Made by a program: the position numbers and the translations under genes. A model generated the notes under the pieces. The model was not told the DNA's origin. It did no database searches and saw only the letters and a program-made list of their open reading frames with translations. From Saprospiraceae bacterium (GTDB taxonomy: Bacteria > Bacteroidota > Bacteroidia > Chitinophagales > Saprospiraceae), in the NCBI GenBank assembly GCA_016714445.1, contig JADJNF010000004.1, positions 1 through 64,000 of the forward strand: a DNA stretch of 64,000 nucleotides, read 5' to 3'. Positions 1 to 8,395 of the stretch are shown here, piece after piece. Position 1 is the first letter of the stretch, and the number at the start of each line of letters is the position of its first letter.

Positions 1-1
1 G

Positions 2-229
2 AATAGTTTGCATGCGTATATGTCCGATAAGACCGATCAGGTCACCATAGGCAGTAATATCCATCTTATCAATAGTAACAATATCATCGTCATGTCCAAT
101 AATGAAAAAACAATTGTCATCAAAGGACTCAAGGATTATATCGTAGTGGATGAAGACCATGCATTATTGATCTATCCCAAAGCTGATGAACAGGAAATCA
201 AAGGAGTGGTCCAGAAGCTTATTCAGTAA
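2..229 (+). CDS. manC: Mannose-1-phosphate guanylyltransferase, C-terminal end (partial)
   Basis: The reading frame is open from the first bases of the window and ends at a TAA at 227-229, so only about 75 C-terminal residues are present. The pattern 'NSLHAY..D', then 'GSNIHLINSNN.IV.S', then 'IVIKGLKDYIVVDEDHALLI' is the left-handed beta-helix-like tail of GDP-mannose pyrophosphorylases (established family knowledge). The enzyme makes GDP-mannose from mannose-1-phosphate and GTP in the cytoplasm, feeding glycan synthesis, which fits the polysaccharide locus that follows. The nucleotidyltransferase domain lies outside the window. An internal TTG or ATG could be called as a start, but the alignment runs through them. 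Confidence 0.8.
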   Translation, partial: NSLHAYMSDKTDQVTIGSNIHLINSNNIIVMSNNEKTIVIKGLKDYIVVDEDHALLIYPKADEQEIKGVVQKLIQ

Positions 230-350
230 AGTTACCCATTCCCACACTGCCCTAAAAGGAGCAAGTTATATTTGTTCTTTTATTTAAAAGTCAAATTTTA
301 CCATCTTGCTTATGCAATTTAGTTTATGCATTTGTTGTTTTTAATAGCCA

Positions 351-407
351 ATATATTAGCTATTTTGATAAATAATGACTACATTTGTATAATATATTAG
401 CTATTTT
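351..407 (+). promoter_or_regulatory. Probable hipBA promoter with paired operator-like repeats
   Basis: The 16-mer ATATATTAGCTATTTT occurs twice, at 351-366 and 392-407, and brackets a perfect Bacteroidota -7 box TACATTTG (380-387). The second copy ends right at the ATG of the hipB remnant (409). Two direct repeats around a -7 box upstream of an antitoxin gene is the layout expected of an autoregulatory operator. That function is inferred; no clear TTTG -33 element sits at the right distance. Confidence 0.5.
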
Positions 408-408
408 A

Positions 409-528
409 ATGAATCCATATTCAGTCAAACCACTTCCTTCTGACATTCAGGCATCGCTGGCTGATAAGTTTAGAAAATTGCGCAGAGCACAAGGATATTC
501 TATTGAATATTTCGCCTATAGTTCTTGA
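409..528 (+). pseudogene. HipB-type antitoxin, N-terminal remnant
   Basis: The ATG at 409 opens a 39-residue frame starting MNPYSVKPLP and containing 'DKFRKLRRAQGYS', the first helix of an Xre/HipB helix-turn-helix domain that normally continues '.QEELA'. After about residue 31 the homology stops and the frame terminates. From about 497-503 the sequence in another frame is HipA. So a deletion has removed the rest of hipB and the N-terminus of hipA, joining the two. The remnant cannot form a DNA-binding domain. Confidence 0.6.
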
Positions 529-1610
529 TTATACTGGCAAAATAAGTAAACCTAATACGCATATTTTTGAATCTTTATATGGTGTTTTTGCAGACTCACT
601 GCCTGATGGATGGGGAAGGTTATTGATGGATAGATACTTTCAGAGTCATCAAAGACAACTCAGCGATATTACTTCCTTAGATAGATTGTCTTTGATTGGC
701 CGGTATGGGATGGGAGCGCTTGAGTATTTTCCAGAATCATTTGAGCAAGAAGAAATGTCAAATAATGTAGATCTTGATTTTCTATATGCCGAAACACAAA
801 GCGTTTTAAATGATATGTCTTCAGAACATAGAATCGATTATCTGTACCAATTGGGTGGATCGTCTGCTGGTGCACGCCCAAAAGTTTTGATTCAATATAA
901 CTCTGATAGCCAGATCATTACGAATGGACTCGAAGGAAACGAGGAAGTGTGCCATGTATATTAAAATTTCCAACTTCAAATGATCTACCAGATATTGCCA
1001 ATATGGAATATGCGTATTATTTGATGGCTATAGAAGCAGGTATCGAAATGTCAAGATCAGCGATACTTTCAAGCGATAATGGTAAACAGTTTTTATAACC
1101 CAGCGTTTTGATAGGAGTGATTCAGGTAAATTGCACATGCATTCTGCTGCCGGACTGCTTCATGATAACTTTAGATATAGTACCATGGATTATGGGCATT
1201 TGATGGACGCCGCTTTCCGATTAGAAAAGTCCGTGATAGCTTATGAAAAGATATTAAGATTGGCCTACTTCAATTTGGTGACCAATAATAGAGATGACCA
1301 CAGTAAAAATTTTTCTTTTCTGATGGATAGTGATGGACGTTGGCGATTAGCTCCTGCTTATGATCTTACCTACTCTACTACATCACATGGGTATCATTCC
1401 ACTTCTTATGATGGAGAGAGCAAAAATCCAACAGTAGCGCAGATTAAATCTTTAGCACAAATTTTTAAAGTTGAAAATGTAAATAATTTAATCGATCAGG
1501 TAAACCAATCTGTAAGTAAATGGAGTTCCATTGCAAAAAATACAGGTGTATCTGGTGGGACGTCAGAAATGGTAGGAAAGTATATTGCCATTGCAGTGAA
1601 AAGGAAATAA
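503..1610 (+). pseudogene. hipA: HipA-family serine/threonine kinase toxin, degraded
   Basis: HipA toxins are kinases that phosphorylate targets such as glutamyl-tRNA synthetase. Segments of the family are readable in order: NISPIVLDYTG, FADSLPDGWGRLLMDR, GMGALEYFPE, YQLGGSSAGARPK, LKFPTSNDLPD, RFDRSDSGKLH, and the catalytic/metal loop NNRDDHSKNFSF. About 60 N-terminal residues are missing. The frame is broken near 958-962, just before LKFPTSNDLPD, and again at the T5 run 1090-1094, where one extra T would restore QFFITQRFD. With three lesions and no antitoxin the gene is a pseudogene; the single-base breaks alone could be sequencing errors, but the N-terminal deletion could not. Confidence 0.8.
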
Positions 1611-1625
1611 ACAGCAATTTTTAGT

Positions 1626-1759
1626 TATGATTATTTGCAGTTTGATGTATGAATATTTGCAGTTTTGGTTTTATTTATGATTATTTGCAGTTTTATTTAT
1701 GAAAATCTGCAATTTAAAGTATGATTATTTGCAGTTTAAAGTATGATTATTTGCAGTTT
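1626..1759 (+). repeat. Array of six 18-bp repeats on a 22-bp period, upstream of the ATPase
   Basis: Copies of TATGATTATTTGCAGTTT or close variants start at 1626, 1648, 1676, 1698, 1720 and 1742. The start-to-start distance is 22 bp except for one of 28. The copies at 1626, 1676, 1720 and 1742 are identical; those at 1648 (TATGAATATTTGCAGTTT) and 1698 (TATGAAAATCTGCAATTT) vary. The last copy supplies the TTTG of the predicted ATPase promoter. The same repeat reappears just after the gene. Confidence 0.85.
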
Positions 1760-1781
1760 AGCTTTCTAATTACTATCTTTG
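1750..1781 (+). promoter_or_regulatory. Promoter of the AAA/DUF4143 ATPase gene
   Basis: A -33 TTTG at 1750-1753 is followed after 20 nt by a perfect -7 box TATCTTTG at 1774-1781. The ATG lies at 1814. The -33 element lies inside the sixth 22-bp repeat, so anything binding the repeats should affect this promoter (inference). Confidence 0.6.
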
Positions 1782-1813
1782 TGCCAATATTCGAGCGATA
1801 AAATGATCTGCAA

Positions 1814-2977
1814 ATGGACAAGTTATTGATAAAAAGGCAGTTGATAACGCATGTAAGAAATGCAGCAAAATACTATCCTATCGTGAGTGTCGCAGGACCT
1901 AGACAAGCGGGCAAATCCACCATGCTAAAGCAGGCATTTCCAGATTATCAATATGTGAGTATGGAAGACCCTGATATTTATGCTTTGGCTACCACGGATG
2001 CGCGTGGTTTTTTTGATAGATATTCAGAAGGAGTCATAATAGATGAAGCTCAGAAAGTGCCCAATCTATTTTCATATATGCAAAGTATTGTGGATAAAAA
2101 ACGAACACCAGGAAGGTTTGTATTGTCTGGGTCACAGAATTATCTTTTGCATCGCAATATAACCCAGTCGTTGGCAGGGAGAATAGATTTGTCCACATTG
2201 TACCCACTTGATTTTGATGAGATGGGGCAAATAGACAGTTGGGATGACCATCTGGAAAAGGTAATAATCAATGGTTTTTATCCTGGCAAATTAGTGGAAG
2301 GTATCCCTGGAAAAATGTTTTACAGTAATTATATAAAAACATATTTGGAGCGTGATGTATCTGACTTGGTAAATGTAGGCAATATGACCACATTTAGAAC
2401 TTTTCTGAAGTTGGTGGCTTACAAATGTGGATCACAACTGAAAATGACTGATCTCAGTAATGATCTGAATGTCTCTGTAAATACCATCAAAACATGGATC
2501 ACCATTCTGGAATCAAGCTATATCATATTCATGTTGCCAAGCTATCATAAAAATCTAGGTAAACGGTTATTAAAGACACCGAAACTTTATTTTTTTGATA
2601 CCGGTCTGTTGTGTCATTTACTTGGATTGAATGATGAAGAAAAATTGAGATCATCAGATAAGTTCGGCATTGTATTTGAAAACTTGGTCATCGCCGAAAA
2701 AGTAAAATATAAAGCACATAGACATCTAGACCCTGATATGTTTTTTTTCAGGGACAGTAATGGTTTAGAAGTAGATTTATTTGAGATCAATGGGATAGAT
2801 AAAGTAGCCATGACAGAACTAAAGTCAGGTAAAACGTTCAAATCTGAATTTTTGGTAAACATGAAAAAGCTGAAAGACATTGACCCAAGTTTAAGCATGA
2901 ATCTTGTCTATAATGGAGAAGATAATGTTAAATTGACAGAATTAGAAGTTAAAAATTGGAGGAGTTTACATGTATGA
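1814..2977 (+). CDS. AAA ATPase with C-terminal DUF4143 domain
   Basis: 387 aa, the usual length for the AAA_14/DUF4143 family. Walker A is GPRQAGKST (28-36, Lys34) and Walker B is GVIIDEAQ with Asp77-Glu78. A sensor-like LSGSQN follows, then a winged-helix-like middle part and a C-terminal DUF4143 region with an EVDLFE motif of the kind seen in nuclease-fold domains. These proteins are common and multicopy in Bacteroidota; their biological role is not established. The start is ATG 1814, preceded by a good promoter. The gene is intact among broken neighbours, and its TGA stop (2975-2977) lies inside a copy of the 22-bp repeat that also fills its upstream region, suggesting the gene and repeats travel or function together (inference). 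Confidence 0.85.
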   Translation: MDKLLIKRQLITHVRNAAKYYPIVSVAGPRQAGKSTMLKQAFPDYQYVSMEDPDIYALATTDARGFFDRYSEGVIIDEAQKVPNLFSYMQSIVDKKRTPGRFVLSGSQNYLLHRNITQSLAGRIDLSTLYPLDFDEMGQIDSWDDHLEKVIINGFYPGKLVEGIPGKMFYSNYIKTYLERDVSDLVNVGNMTTFRTFLKLVAYKCGSQLKMTDLSNDLNVSVNTIKTWITILESSYIIFMLPSYHKNLGKRLLKTPKLYFFDTGLLCHLLGLNDEEKLRSSDKFGIVFENLVIAEKVKYKAHRHLDPDMFFFRDSNGLEVDLFEINGIDKVAMTELKSGKTFKSEFLVNMKKLKDIDPSLSMNLVYNGEDNVKLTELEVKNWRSLHV

Positions 2978-3034
2978 TTATTTGCAATTTAAAGTATGAT
3001 TATTTGCAGTTTAGGGCATGAAAATCTATTTTGA
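2973..3034 (+). repeat. Downstream array of the same 22-bp repeat (three copies)
   Basis: TATGATTATTTGCAATTT begins at 2973, TATGATTATTTGCAGTTT at 2995, and a decayed copy beginning CATGAAAATCTATTTT at 3017. The spacing is again exactly 22 bp. The first copy overlaps the last two codons of the ATPase gene. The decayed copy most resembles the variant at 1698 upstream. Confidence 0.75.
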
Positions 3035-3061
3035 TAATAAAATTTAAAACAAATCACACCA

Positions 3062-3154
3062 AAAAAAACCATAGCACTTGTAGCCAATTCCACCTGGAAT
3101 ATCTACAAAAAACAATTGGTCAGAAATAGAAAAATCTCAAAACATAAAGACTAA
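3062..3154 (+). pseudogene. N-terminal fragment of a second glycosyltransferase
   Basis: The short frame reading KTIALVANSTWNIYKKQLVR, stopped by a TAA at 3152-3154, parallels the start of the GT just downstream (KTIALVSNTSWSLYNFRLGL). It is a truncated N-terminus of a related GT4-type gene: the first beta strand and following loop only, after which the homology ends. There is no promoter or continuation. Confidence 0.55.
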
Positions 3155-3210
3155 ATTTAAATATATCATCAACCAAATAATGTCAGTAGACATGAGGTGG
3201 GCAAAAACCA

Positions 3211-4391
3211 ATGAGAGAGAAAATAAAAAGCAATAAAACGATTGCATTGGTTTCCAATACATCCTGGAGTTTGTACAATTTTCGATTGGGTTTGATTCGG
3301 CATCTCAAATCCAGGGGTTTTCGTATTGTAGTTATTGCACCCAAAGACGCATTCACAGCCAAATTGATTGCGGAGGGAATAGATTATAAAGAAGTTGAAA
3401 TTTTTAACTATGGCACTAATCCCTTAAACGAGATTAAATTAATTTTCCATTTGATCCAACTATATAAGGAAATAAAACCAGATTTAATTTTTCACTATAC
3501 AATTAAACCAAATATTTATGGGTCTATTGCTGCAAGATACTGTCGTATTCCTTCAATTATTATTACTACCGGGCTAGGCCATTTATTTGAATTTAAAAAT
3601 TGGATGGTAAGGACCATTACATTATTTTTATATAGGATAGCATGTCATCTAAGTAAAGAATCATGGTTTTTAAATTCTAATGATCTTGATGTTTTTGTCT
3701 ATAAACTGATTGTGAAAAAATCAAAAACACTTATACTTAAAAGCGAAGGTATAGATTTAGAATGGTTTTCGCCAGGTAGTTCTAAAAAGAATTCAAATAA
3801 AACAGTATTTCTATTTGCTGGAAGACTACTTTTGGATAAAGGGATACTACATTATTGTGATGCTGCCGAAATCATCAAAAAAGACATTCTAATGTTGAGT
3901 TTCATGTCTTGGGTTTTGTGGATCAGAGTAATCCTAACTCTATTGCTTATGAATACTTACTTCAATGGCAAAAGAAAAAACTCATCAAATATCTGGGAGA
4001 GACAACAGATGTAAGGCCCTATCTGATAAATTGTGATTGTTTGGTATTTCCATCCTTTTATCGGGAAGGTGTCTCACGAGTACTTATGGAAGCGAGCGCC
4101 ATGGAACGGCCTATTATTACAACAGACAATGTTGGGTGTCGGGAGGTCGTAGATCATGGTATCAATGGGTTACTTATACCTACTAAAAATGTACCTGAAC
4201 TGGTCGATGCTATGGAAGAATTTGTGAAAATGAATAAATCAGATCGTGAGATAATGGGTAAGGCAGGTCGAAGGAAGATGGCACGAGAGTTTGATGAAAA
4301 AATAGTTTTTGCTTCATATGACCAAGCTATATCAAGATATTTAGAAAACTATGAACCTGGAAATAAAGTAATAAATGTAAATAACGGATGA
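3211..4391 (+). pseudogene. GT4-family glycosyltransferase, split by one frameshift
   Basis: About 393 residues if repaired, the normal length for a GT-B glycosyltransferase. The N-terminal half (3211-about 3882) has ALVSNTSWSLYNFRLGLIRH, then ITTGLGHLFE and FAGRLLLDKGILHY. The C-terminal half continues one frame over as EFHVLGFVDQSNPN, then PSFYREGVSRVLMEASAMER, the donor-binding EGVSRVLMEA motif. The break is at the A6 run 3877-3882: a seventh A would give IIKKRHSNVEFHV. Predicted role: transfer of a nucleotide-sugar to a lipid-linked glycan in the cytoplasm. The single homopolymer lesion could be a sequencing error, a phase-variable tract or decay; the gene is otherwise well conserved. Confidence 0.75.
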
Positions 4392-4566
4392 ATATAAAAA
4401 TCAGTTCATCTATTTTAAACTGAAAGATGCATTTGATAAACTTATCAACTTGTATTATCCACAAAGATCAACAAAGGGCAAAATGGGTAGAGAAAAAACA
4501 GTGGCAGAATTTGATGATAAGCGGATAGCGCTTGAAATTTATAATCTGGTGAATGGGCTGTTTTAG
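4381..4566 (+). pseudogene. C-terminal fragment of another glycosyltransferase
   Basis: A start-less frame overlapping the GT4 stop reads KLKDAFDKLINLYY, then MGREKTVAEFDDKRIALEIY before a TAG at 4564-4566. This is the typical last helix region of GT4 enzymes (compare MARQEFD-type endings and 'KMAREFDEKIVFASY' of the upstream gene). With the N-terminal fragment at 3062-3154 it may represent the two ends of one older GT gene now interrupted by the 3211-4391 gene (inference). Confidence 0.5.
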
Positions 4567-4687
4567 TTTATTTTGGTTGTCGTAGAGTCTGGCAGAGATA
4601 TGATATCACCATAATTCCAGCCAGAATAACCATTGCCACTATTCTAGTCAATTAAAAAATATTAATAATAGTTTCAATAAGTAAAAC

Positions 4688-5428
4688 ATGTTAAATAGTT
4701 ACGGTTACTACACTCCTGTATTGATACTTCAAGGATTTTGTCTATATCATTCCTACAAAAACAACACTCATCAAAAATACTATTGGTTGATAATATTTGT
4801 ACCTTTAGTAGGTTCTCTAGTCTACCTTTATCTAAATTTTTTTAAAAAATCTTTGATAGATGATTTATCAGATGGTTTCAAAGGTATAGTGAATAGTAAT
4901 TATCAAGTAGAAAAATTAGAGAAAGAAACAAAATTTACCGATACCATGTCAAATAAAAAATATTTGGCTATTCAATATTTAAATAAAGGTCGAACAAATG
5001 AAGCAATAGATTTATTGAATTCATGTTTAGTGGGAATTCATGCAGATGACCAGGAAATAAATAGGTTGCTTTTACAGGCATACTACAGTCAAAAAGAATA
5101 TGGAAAATGCATTGCTGCAGGTGAAAAAATTAAAAATGATTACACTTTTGCAAATGCAGAAGAAAAAGCATTATTAGCTTGGGCTTATTATTATTCAGGT
5201 GATTCAGAAAAGCTGAATCAATCTTTAAAAGTCAGGATGGTTTGTTTTCAAACTATTTTCAACGATTAGAATATTCAAAATACTTGCAACATATAGGAAG
5301 AACCACTGAAGCAAAAAAAGAAATTAGCTGTAATGATTGAAGAAATAGAACATATGGATAAATATGAAAAAAAACTTAAGAGCAAAATCTATAATGAAAT
5401 TAAAACTTGTATTAATGCATTAAAATAG
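4688..5428 (+). pseudogene. Membrane-anchored TPR-like protein, frameshifted
   Basis: The ATG at 4688 opens a frame with two hydrophobic segments (about residues 6-20 and 33-52), then helical TPR-like repeats including 'YLNKGRTNEAIDLLNSCL', 'LLLQAYYSQKEYGKCIAAG' and 'ALLAWAYYYSGDSEKLNQS'. It stops at 5269, but the TPR pattern continues in another frame (NYFQRLEYSKYLQHIGRTTE) and, after a break at an A7 run near 5309-5315, in a third (LAVMIEEIEHMDKYEKKL) to a TAG at 5426-5428. So there are two probable frameshifts. Role unknown; probably a scaffold at the inner membrane. Either decayed or affected by homopolymer errors. Confidence 0.5.
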
Positions 5429-5642
5429 GATTTTAAACAAAGTGGGATTATTGGTACGTTAAGTTGTTAAATTCCTATATTTATAAACTGCTTGTTGATA
5501 TATTTGCAGCTATTTTGTGAATGTTATTCAGGCTAGATGCCTTATAAAACTGCAAAGTAGCTTGTAAGATAAGACGATCAGTTCAAAGTTTAGTCATCAA
5601 ATTTGATAAAATAATTTACAATATCTAAAAATAAACTTCTCT

Positions 5643-6974
5643 TTATGTTCCGAATTGCTGAAAATACCATTTTTTAAGTAAGTCAACATCGACTACTACA
5701 GGATCAAAAAAACTATTGTGAAAATTAAAAGTAATATGGGTATAATGGCTGTTTTCGCTTATGAATTCAGAAATTAACTTAATCCACAAACTACTATCCC
5801 ACCCGCATTCGCGCATGCCTGCCACATCCATTACAATCAATGGAACTTCCACAAATTCAAAAGCTTTTTCGTTTTCAAAATCATATAAATGGTATGGATA
5901 TCCTGTACCACATCTGAAGCCGATCAAATCACGATATCCCAAACTTGAGTCAGATTTGATGCCGGCTAACTCCAAAATCTTTGCAGTAACTGAAAGGTCA
6001 AATCTTAAATAGTGCTGTCTGGAAAGCTCTATATTTTCTTTGGCAATTTCCGATAATACATCGCGCTCTGCCTGAATAATGCTCAAATTATTCATAGAAT
6101 TGTAGCTAGGGTGTAAACCAATCTGATAGCCCTTCTCCTTAGCCTTTTCTATCAGTTTCTTTACATACGTCGATTTTATGTCAAAAAAACCTTCGTATTT
6201 TGTCTGCCCTCCTGACAAAAGATATATCACCCTCTGTGAAATACGGTCATTTCCCACAAGCAACCAGTGAAAAGTGTCATAGGTATCCTTTATTTTACCA
6301 GCTTTGACCTGAAAGAAATGACGGGTATGGTGTATAATATTTTGAATCTTATTTTTCTGATAAATCAGAATATTGCCATATCCCAATAAAAACTTATAAT
6401 AACTGGAAAATTTTTTAATGAAATCAACATCGTGGGTAAGCGAATATGTAGTTGTACGTTTATTGGGTCTTAAGCCTATCGATGAGTAAAAAAAGTACAC
6501 CAGATGATCCACAACAGGTATATGATATAGCTTATTTTTAACAAGATATTGAGCTGTTGAACTCATGGTGCCATGTATATCTCTTTCATGATCCGCACAA
6601 AACCACTCTTCATACCTGCTGATATGAAAAAAGATAGTCTCAAATACATCAAACGGCATGGATTCAGGAGATCCATCAGCACAAAATCCAGTTAATTCCA
6701 GATCATTAATGGTTAATTTTGTTTGGGCAATCGGTTTTATAGGCTTGAAATTCTTTTTAAAAAAAATATTAATAGGTTTAACCCAATTTATTTTATTAAA
6801 ACCTACATCTGAATAGTAAACTTTTATATTCTCCTCACCATTTTTTTCATTTATAGAAAACTTTACGCCCCCAGGGCTTGATGGATGATTTGCTATAAAA
6901 TCCAATACATACTTTAATCTGGAAATATTGAAATCATGTAAAAGTCCCGGAATAGCAACATTAATTAAAATCAT
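5643..6974 (-). CDS. Polysaccharide deacetylase-like protein (paralogue 1)
   Basis: 443 aa, no signal peptide. The N-terminal part carries FETIFFHISRYEE, which is shared with the paralogue at 8392-9714. The C-terminal part has NodB-like elements: SLTHDVDFIKKF (His181, Asp182, Asp184) and YQIGLHPSYNS (His288). These proteins are found in Bacteroidota surface-glycan loci; true deacetylase activity is inferred, and a complete NodB metal triad cannot be confirmed by eye. It lies downstream of the glycan operon on the same strand but is separated by 314 bp, so it probably has its own promoter. Start ATG at 6972-6974. Confidence 0.7.
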   Translation of the reverse strand: MILINVAIPGLLHDFNISRLKYVLDFIANHPSSPGGVKFSINEKNGEENIKVYYSDVGFNKINWVKPINIFFKKNFKPIKPIAQTKLTINDLELTGFCADGSPESMPFDVFETIFFHISRYEEWFCADHERDIHGTMSSTAQYLVKNKLYHIPVVDHLVYFFYSSIGLRPNKRTTTYSLTHDVDFIKKFSSYYKFLLGYGNILIYQKNKIQNIIHHTRHFFQVKAGKIKDTYDTFHWLLVGNDRISQRVIYLLSGGQTKYEGFFDIKSTYVKKLIEKAKEKGYQIGLHPSYNSMNNLSIIQAERDVLSEIAKENIELSRQHYLRFDLSVTAKILELAGIKSDSSLGYRDLIGFRCGTGYPYHLYDFENEKAFEFVEVPLIVMDVAGMRECGWDSSLWIKLISEFISENSHYTHITFNFHNSFFDPVVVDVDLLKKWYFQQFGT

Positions 6975-7288
6975 AGAGGAACTATCTTTATTTCAATCGA
7001 CATTATTTGTAAAAATTTCAATTCCGAATACTATTTTGCTTAAGTTGTTTAGAAAAATCTCTGATTCTTTTATGATGCATAAAATTACGATAAATATTTG
7101 TCATAAAACTTCCACTATATTTAATAAGATAGCTATAACATTTTAGTAAATTAGTCTAATAATTGCTACACAAAGTCACTCATACAAAATCTTATCCTAT
7201 AAAGACATATATTCTTAAAACGCAGAGTCCCGTTTATTATTTGATATTGAAATAAAAAGTAAGATCACTTGTGAAAACAATTCTAACC
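6975..7288. other. Intergenic region, no recognised element
   Basis: 314 bp between two minus-strand genes. No coding frame of note, no strong hairpin with a T-run and no clear TAnnTTTG box on the minus strand. It presumably holds the promoter of the 5643-6974 gene and the end of the upstream operon. Confidence 0.4.
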
Positions 7289-8395
7289 CTAATCCTTGAC
7301 CACCATGTCCATAATATCATCCATTCTTTTCTCCCAGGATAAATTCTGAATGGCATAATTTCGTATACTTAATTGAATATGTGATGTTTGATCATAAAAA
7401 TCCAACAACAATTCACAGGATATCGGCGAATCATCTGATGGATGGTATTGGACAAAATCCAAATCACGTTGAAAATCTTTATCAAAAGCACTCAATATGA
7501 ACGGCAAACCATAACTGCAATATTCTCTGTGTTTAAGAGGGGAATGTTCGGTGAGACCTATACGATGATTGCCCAATGTACCAATACCTATATCAGCAGA
7601 ATGGAAAAACCTGTCCAATTGGTCATGTTGTACATCGCCATGAAAAACTACATACTTCTCTAATTTTAATTGCTGCACTTGTTGTTTATAATATTGAACA
7701 ACACTTCCTCCTCCTATCACATCCAGCGTTATTCTAACCGACGGATGCTTTAAATAATATTGCCCCATCCCGCTGATTAGCCTGTCCAATCCATGCCAAC
7801 TCTTCCAATTGCCGACCGCAACTAATCTTATCTCACTTTTTTTCCGTTTAGAATAAATTATCTCCTTCCTACTAACATTAATCCCATTGGTTATTTTAAT
7901 GGTTTTAATTCCCCATAATTCATCGTGTTGTCCTACTAACACGATACGATCCACGTATTTTTTTAAAAAACGACGATACCACCAGTCCAATATTAAGCTG
8001 ATTTTGCCGAAACCATCAAACTCTTTGTGATAAGGAAATGTCGAAACTTCTATGACTATTTTACATTGAGGATGAATCTTACCTATTTGAGCCAACCAAT
8101 GTAGAAAATATGGATTTGAAAAGGGGTATCTTATATAAATAATATCAAATCTGTGCGATTGAGTATATCCAGCTAAAACCTGAAAAAAATGAATATTCTT
8201 AATAAAATATTTCCTTTGGGTGTTTTCAATAGTACAAACAGATTCTCCGATAATTATTTTGTTTCCCCGAAGGTAGGCCAACTCAACATCATGTCCTGCT
8301 CTCTGTATGGCAGAATTCTGATCATACATTTTCTGTACTACTCCGGATGAACCGAGATCGTCAGCATCAACTTTGTACACAAGAAGTATTTTCAA
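7289..8395 (-). CDS. Glycosyltransferase, GT-B fold (GT4-like)
   Basis: 368 aa. The N-terminal Rossmann half has SSGVVQKMYDQNSAIQRAGHDVEL; the C-terminal half has LVAVGNWKSWHGLDRLISGM and a donor-site region GIGTLGNHRIGLTEHSPLKH followed by EYCSYGLPFILS. This matches GT4-type enzymes that add a sugar to a growing surface glycan. Its ATG overlaps the stop of the upstream deacetylase-like gene by 4 nt (ATGA), so the two are translationally coupled. Acceptor and donor cannot be read from sequence. Confidence 0.75.
   Translation of the reverse strand: MKILLVYKVDADDLGSSGVVQKMYDQNSAIQRAGHDVELAYLRGNKIIIGESVCTIENTQRKYFIKNIHFFQVLAGYTQSHRFDIIYIRYPFSNPYFLHWLAQIGKIHPQCKIVIEVSTFPYHKEFDGFGKISLILDWWYRRFLKKYVDRIVLVGQHDELWGIKTIKITNGINVSRKEIIYSKRKKSEIRLVAVGNWKSWHGLDRLISGMGQYYLKHPSVRITLDVIGGGSVVQYYKQQVQQLKLEKYVVFHGDVQHDQLDRFFHSADIGIGTLGNHRIGLTEHSPLKHREYCSYGLPFILSAFDKDFQRDLDFVQYHPSDDSPISCELLLDFYDQTSHIQLSIRNYAIQNLSWEKRMDDIMDMVVKD

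Noticed and set aside
1626..1759. CRISPR array
   Set aside because: The units are 18 bp with only 4-10 bp between them, the spacing is not the usual 25-40 bp of spacer, and no cas genes are nearby.
3211..4391. Programmed ribosomal frameshift in the GT4 gene
   Set aside because: The break sits in an A6 run with no downstream structure or slippery heptamer I can support; a missing base is the simpler explanation.
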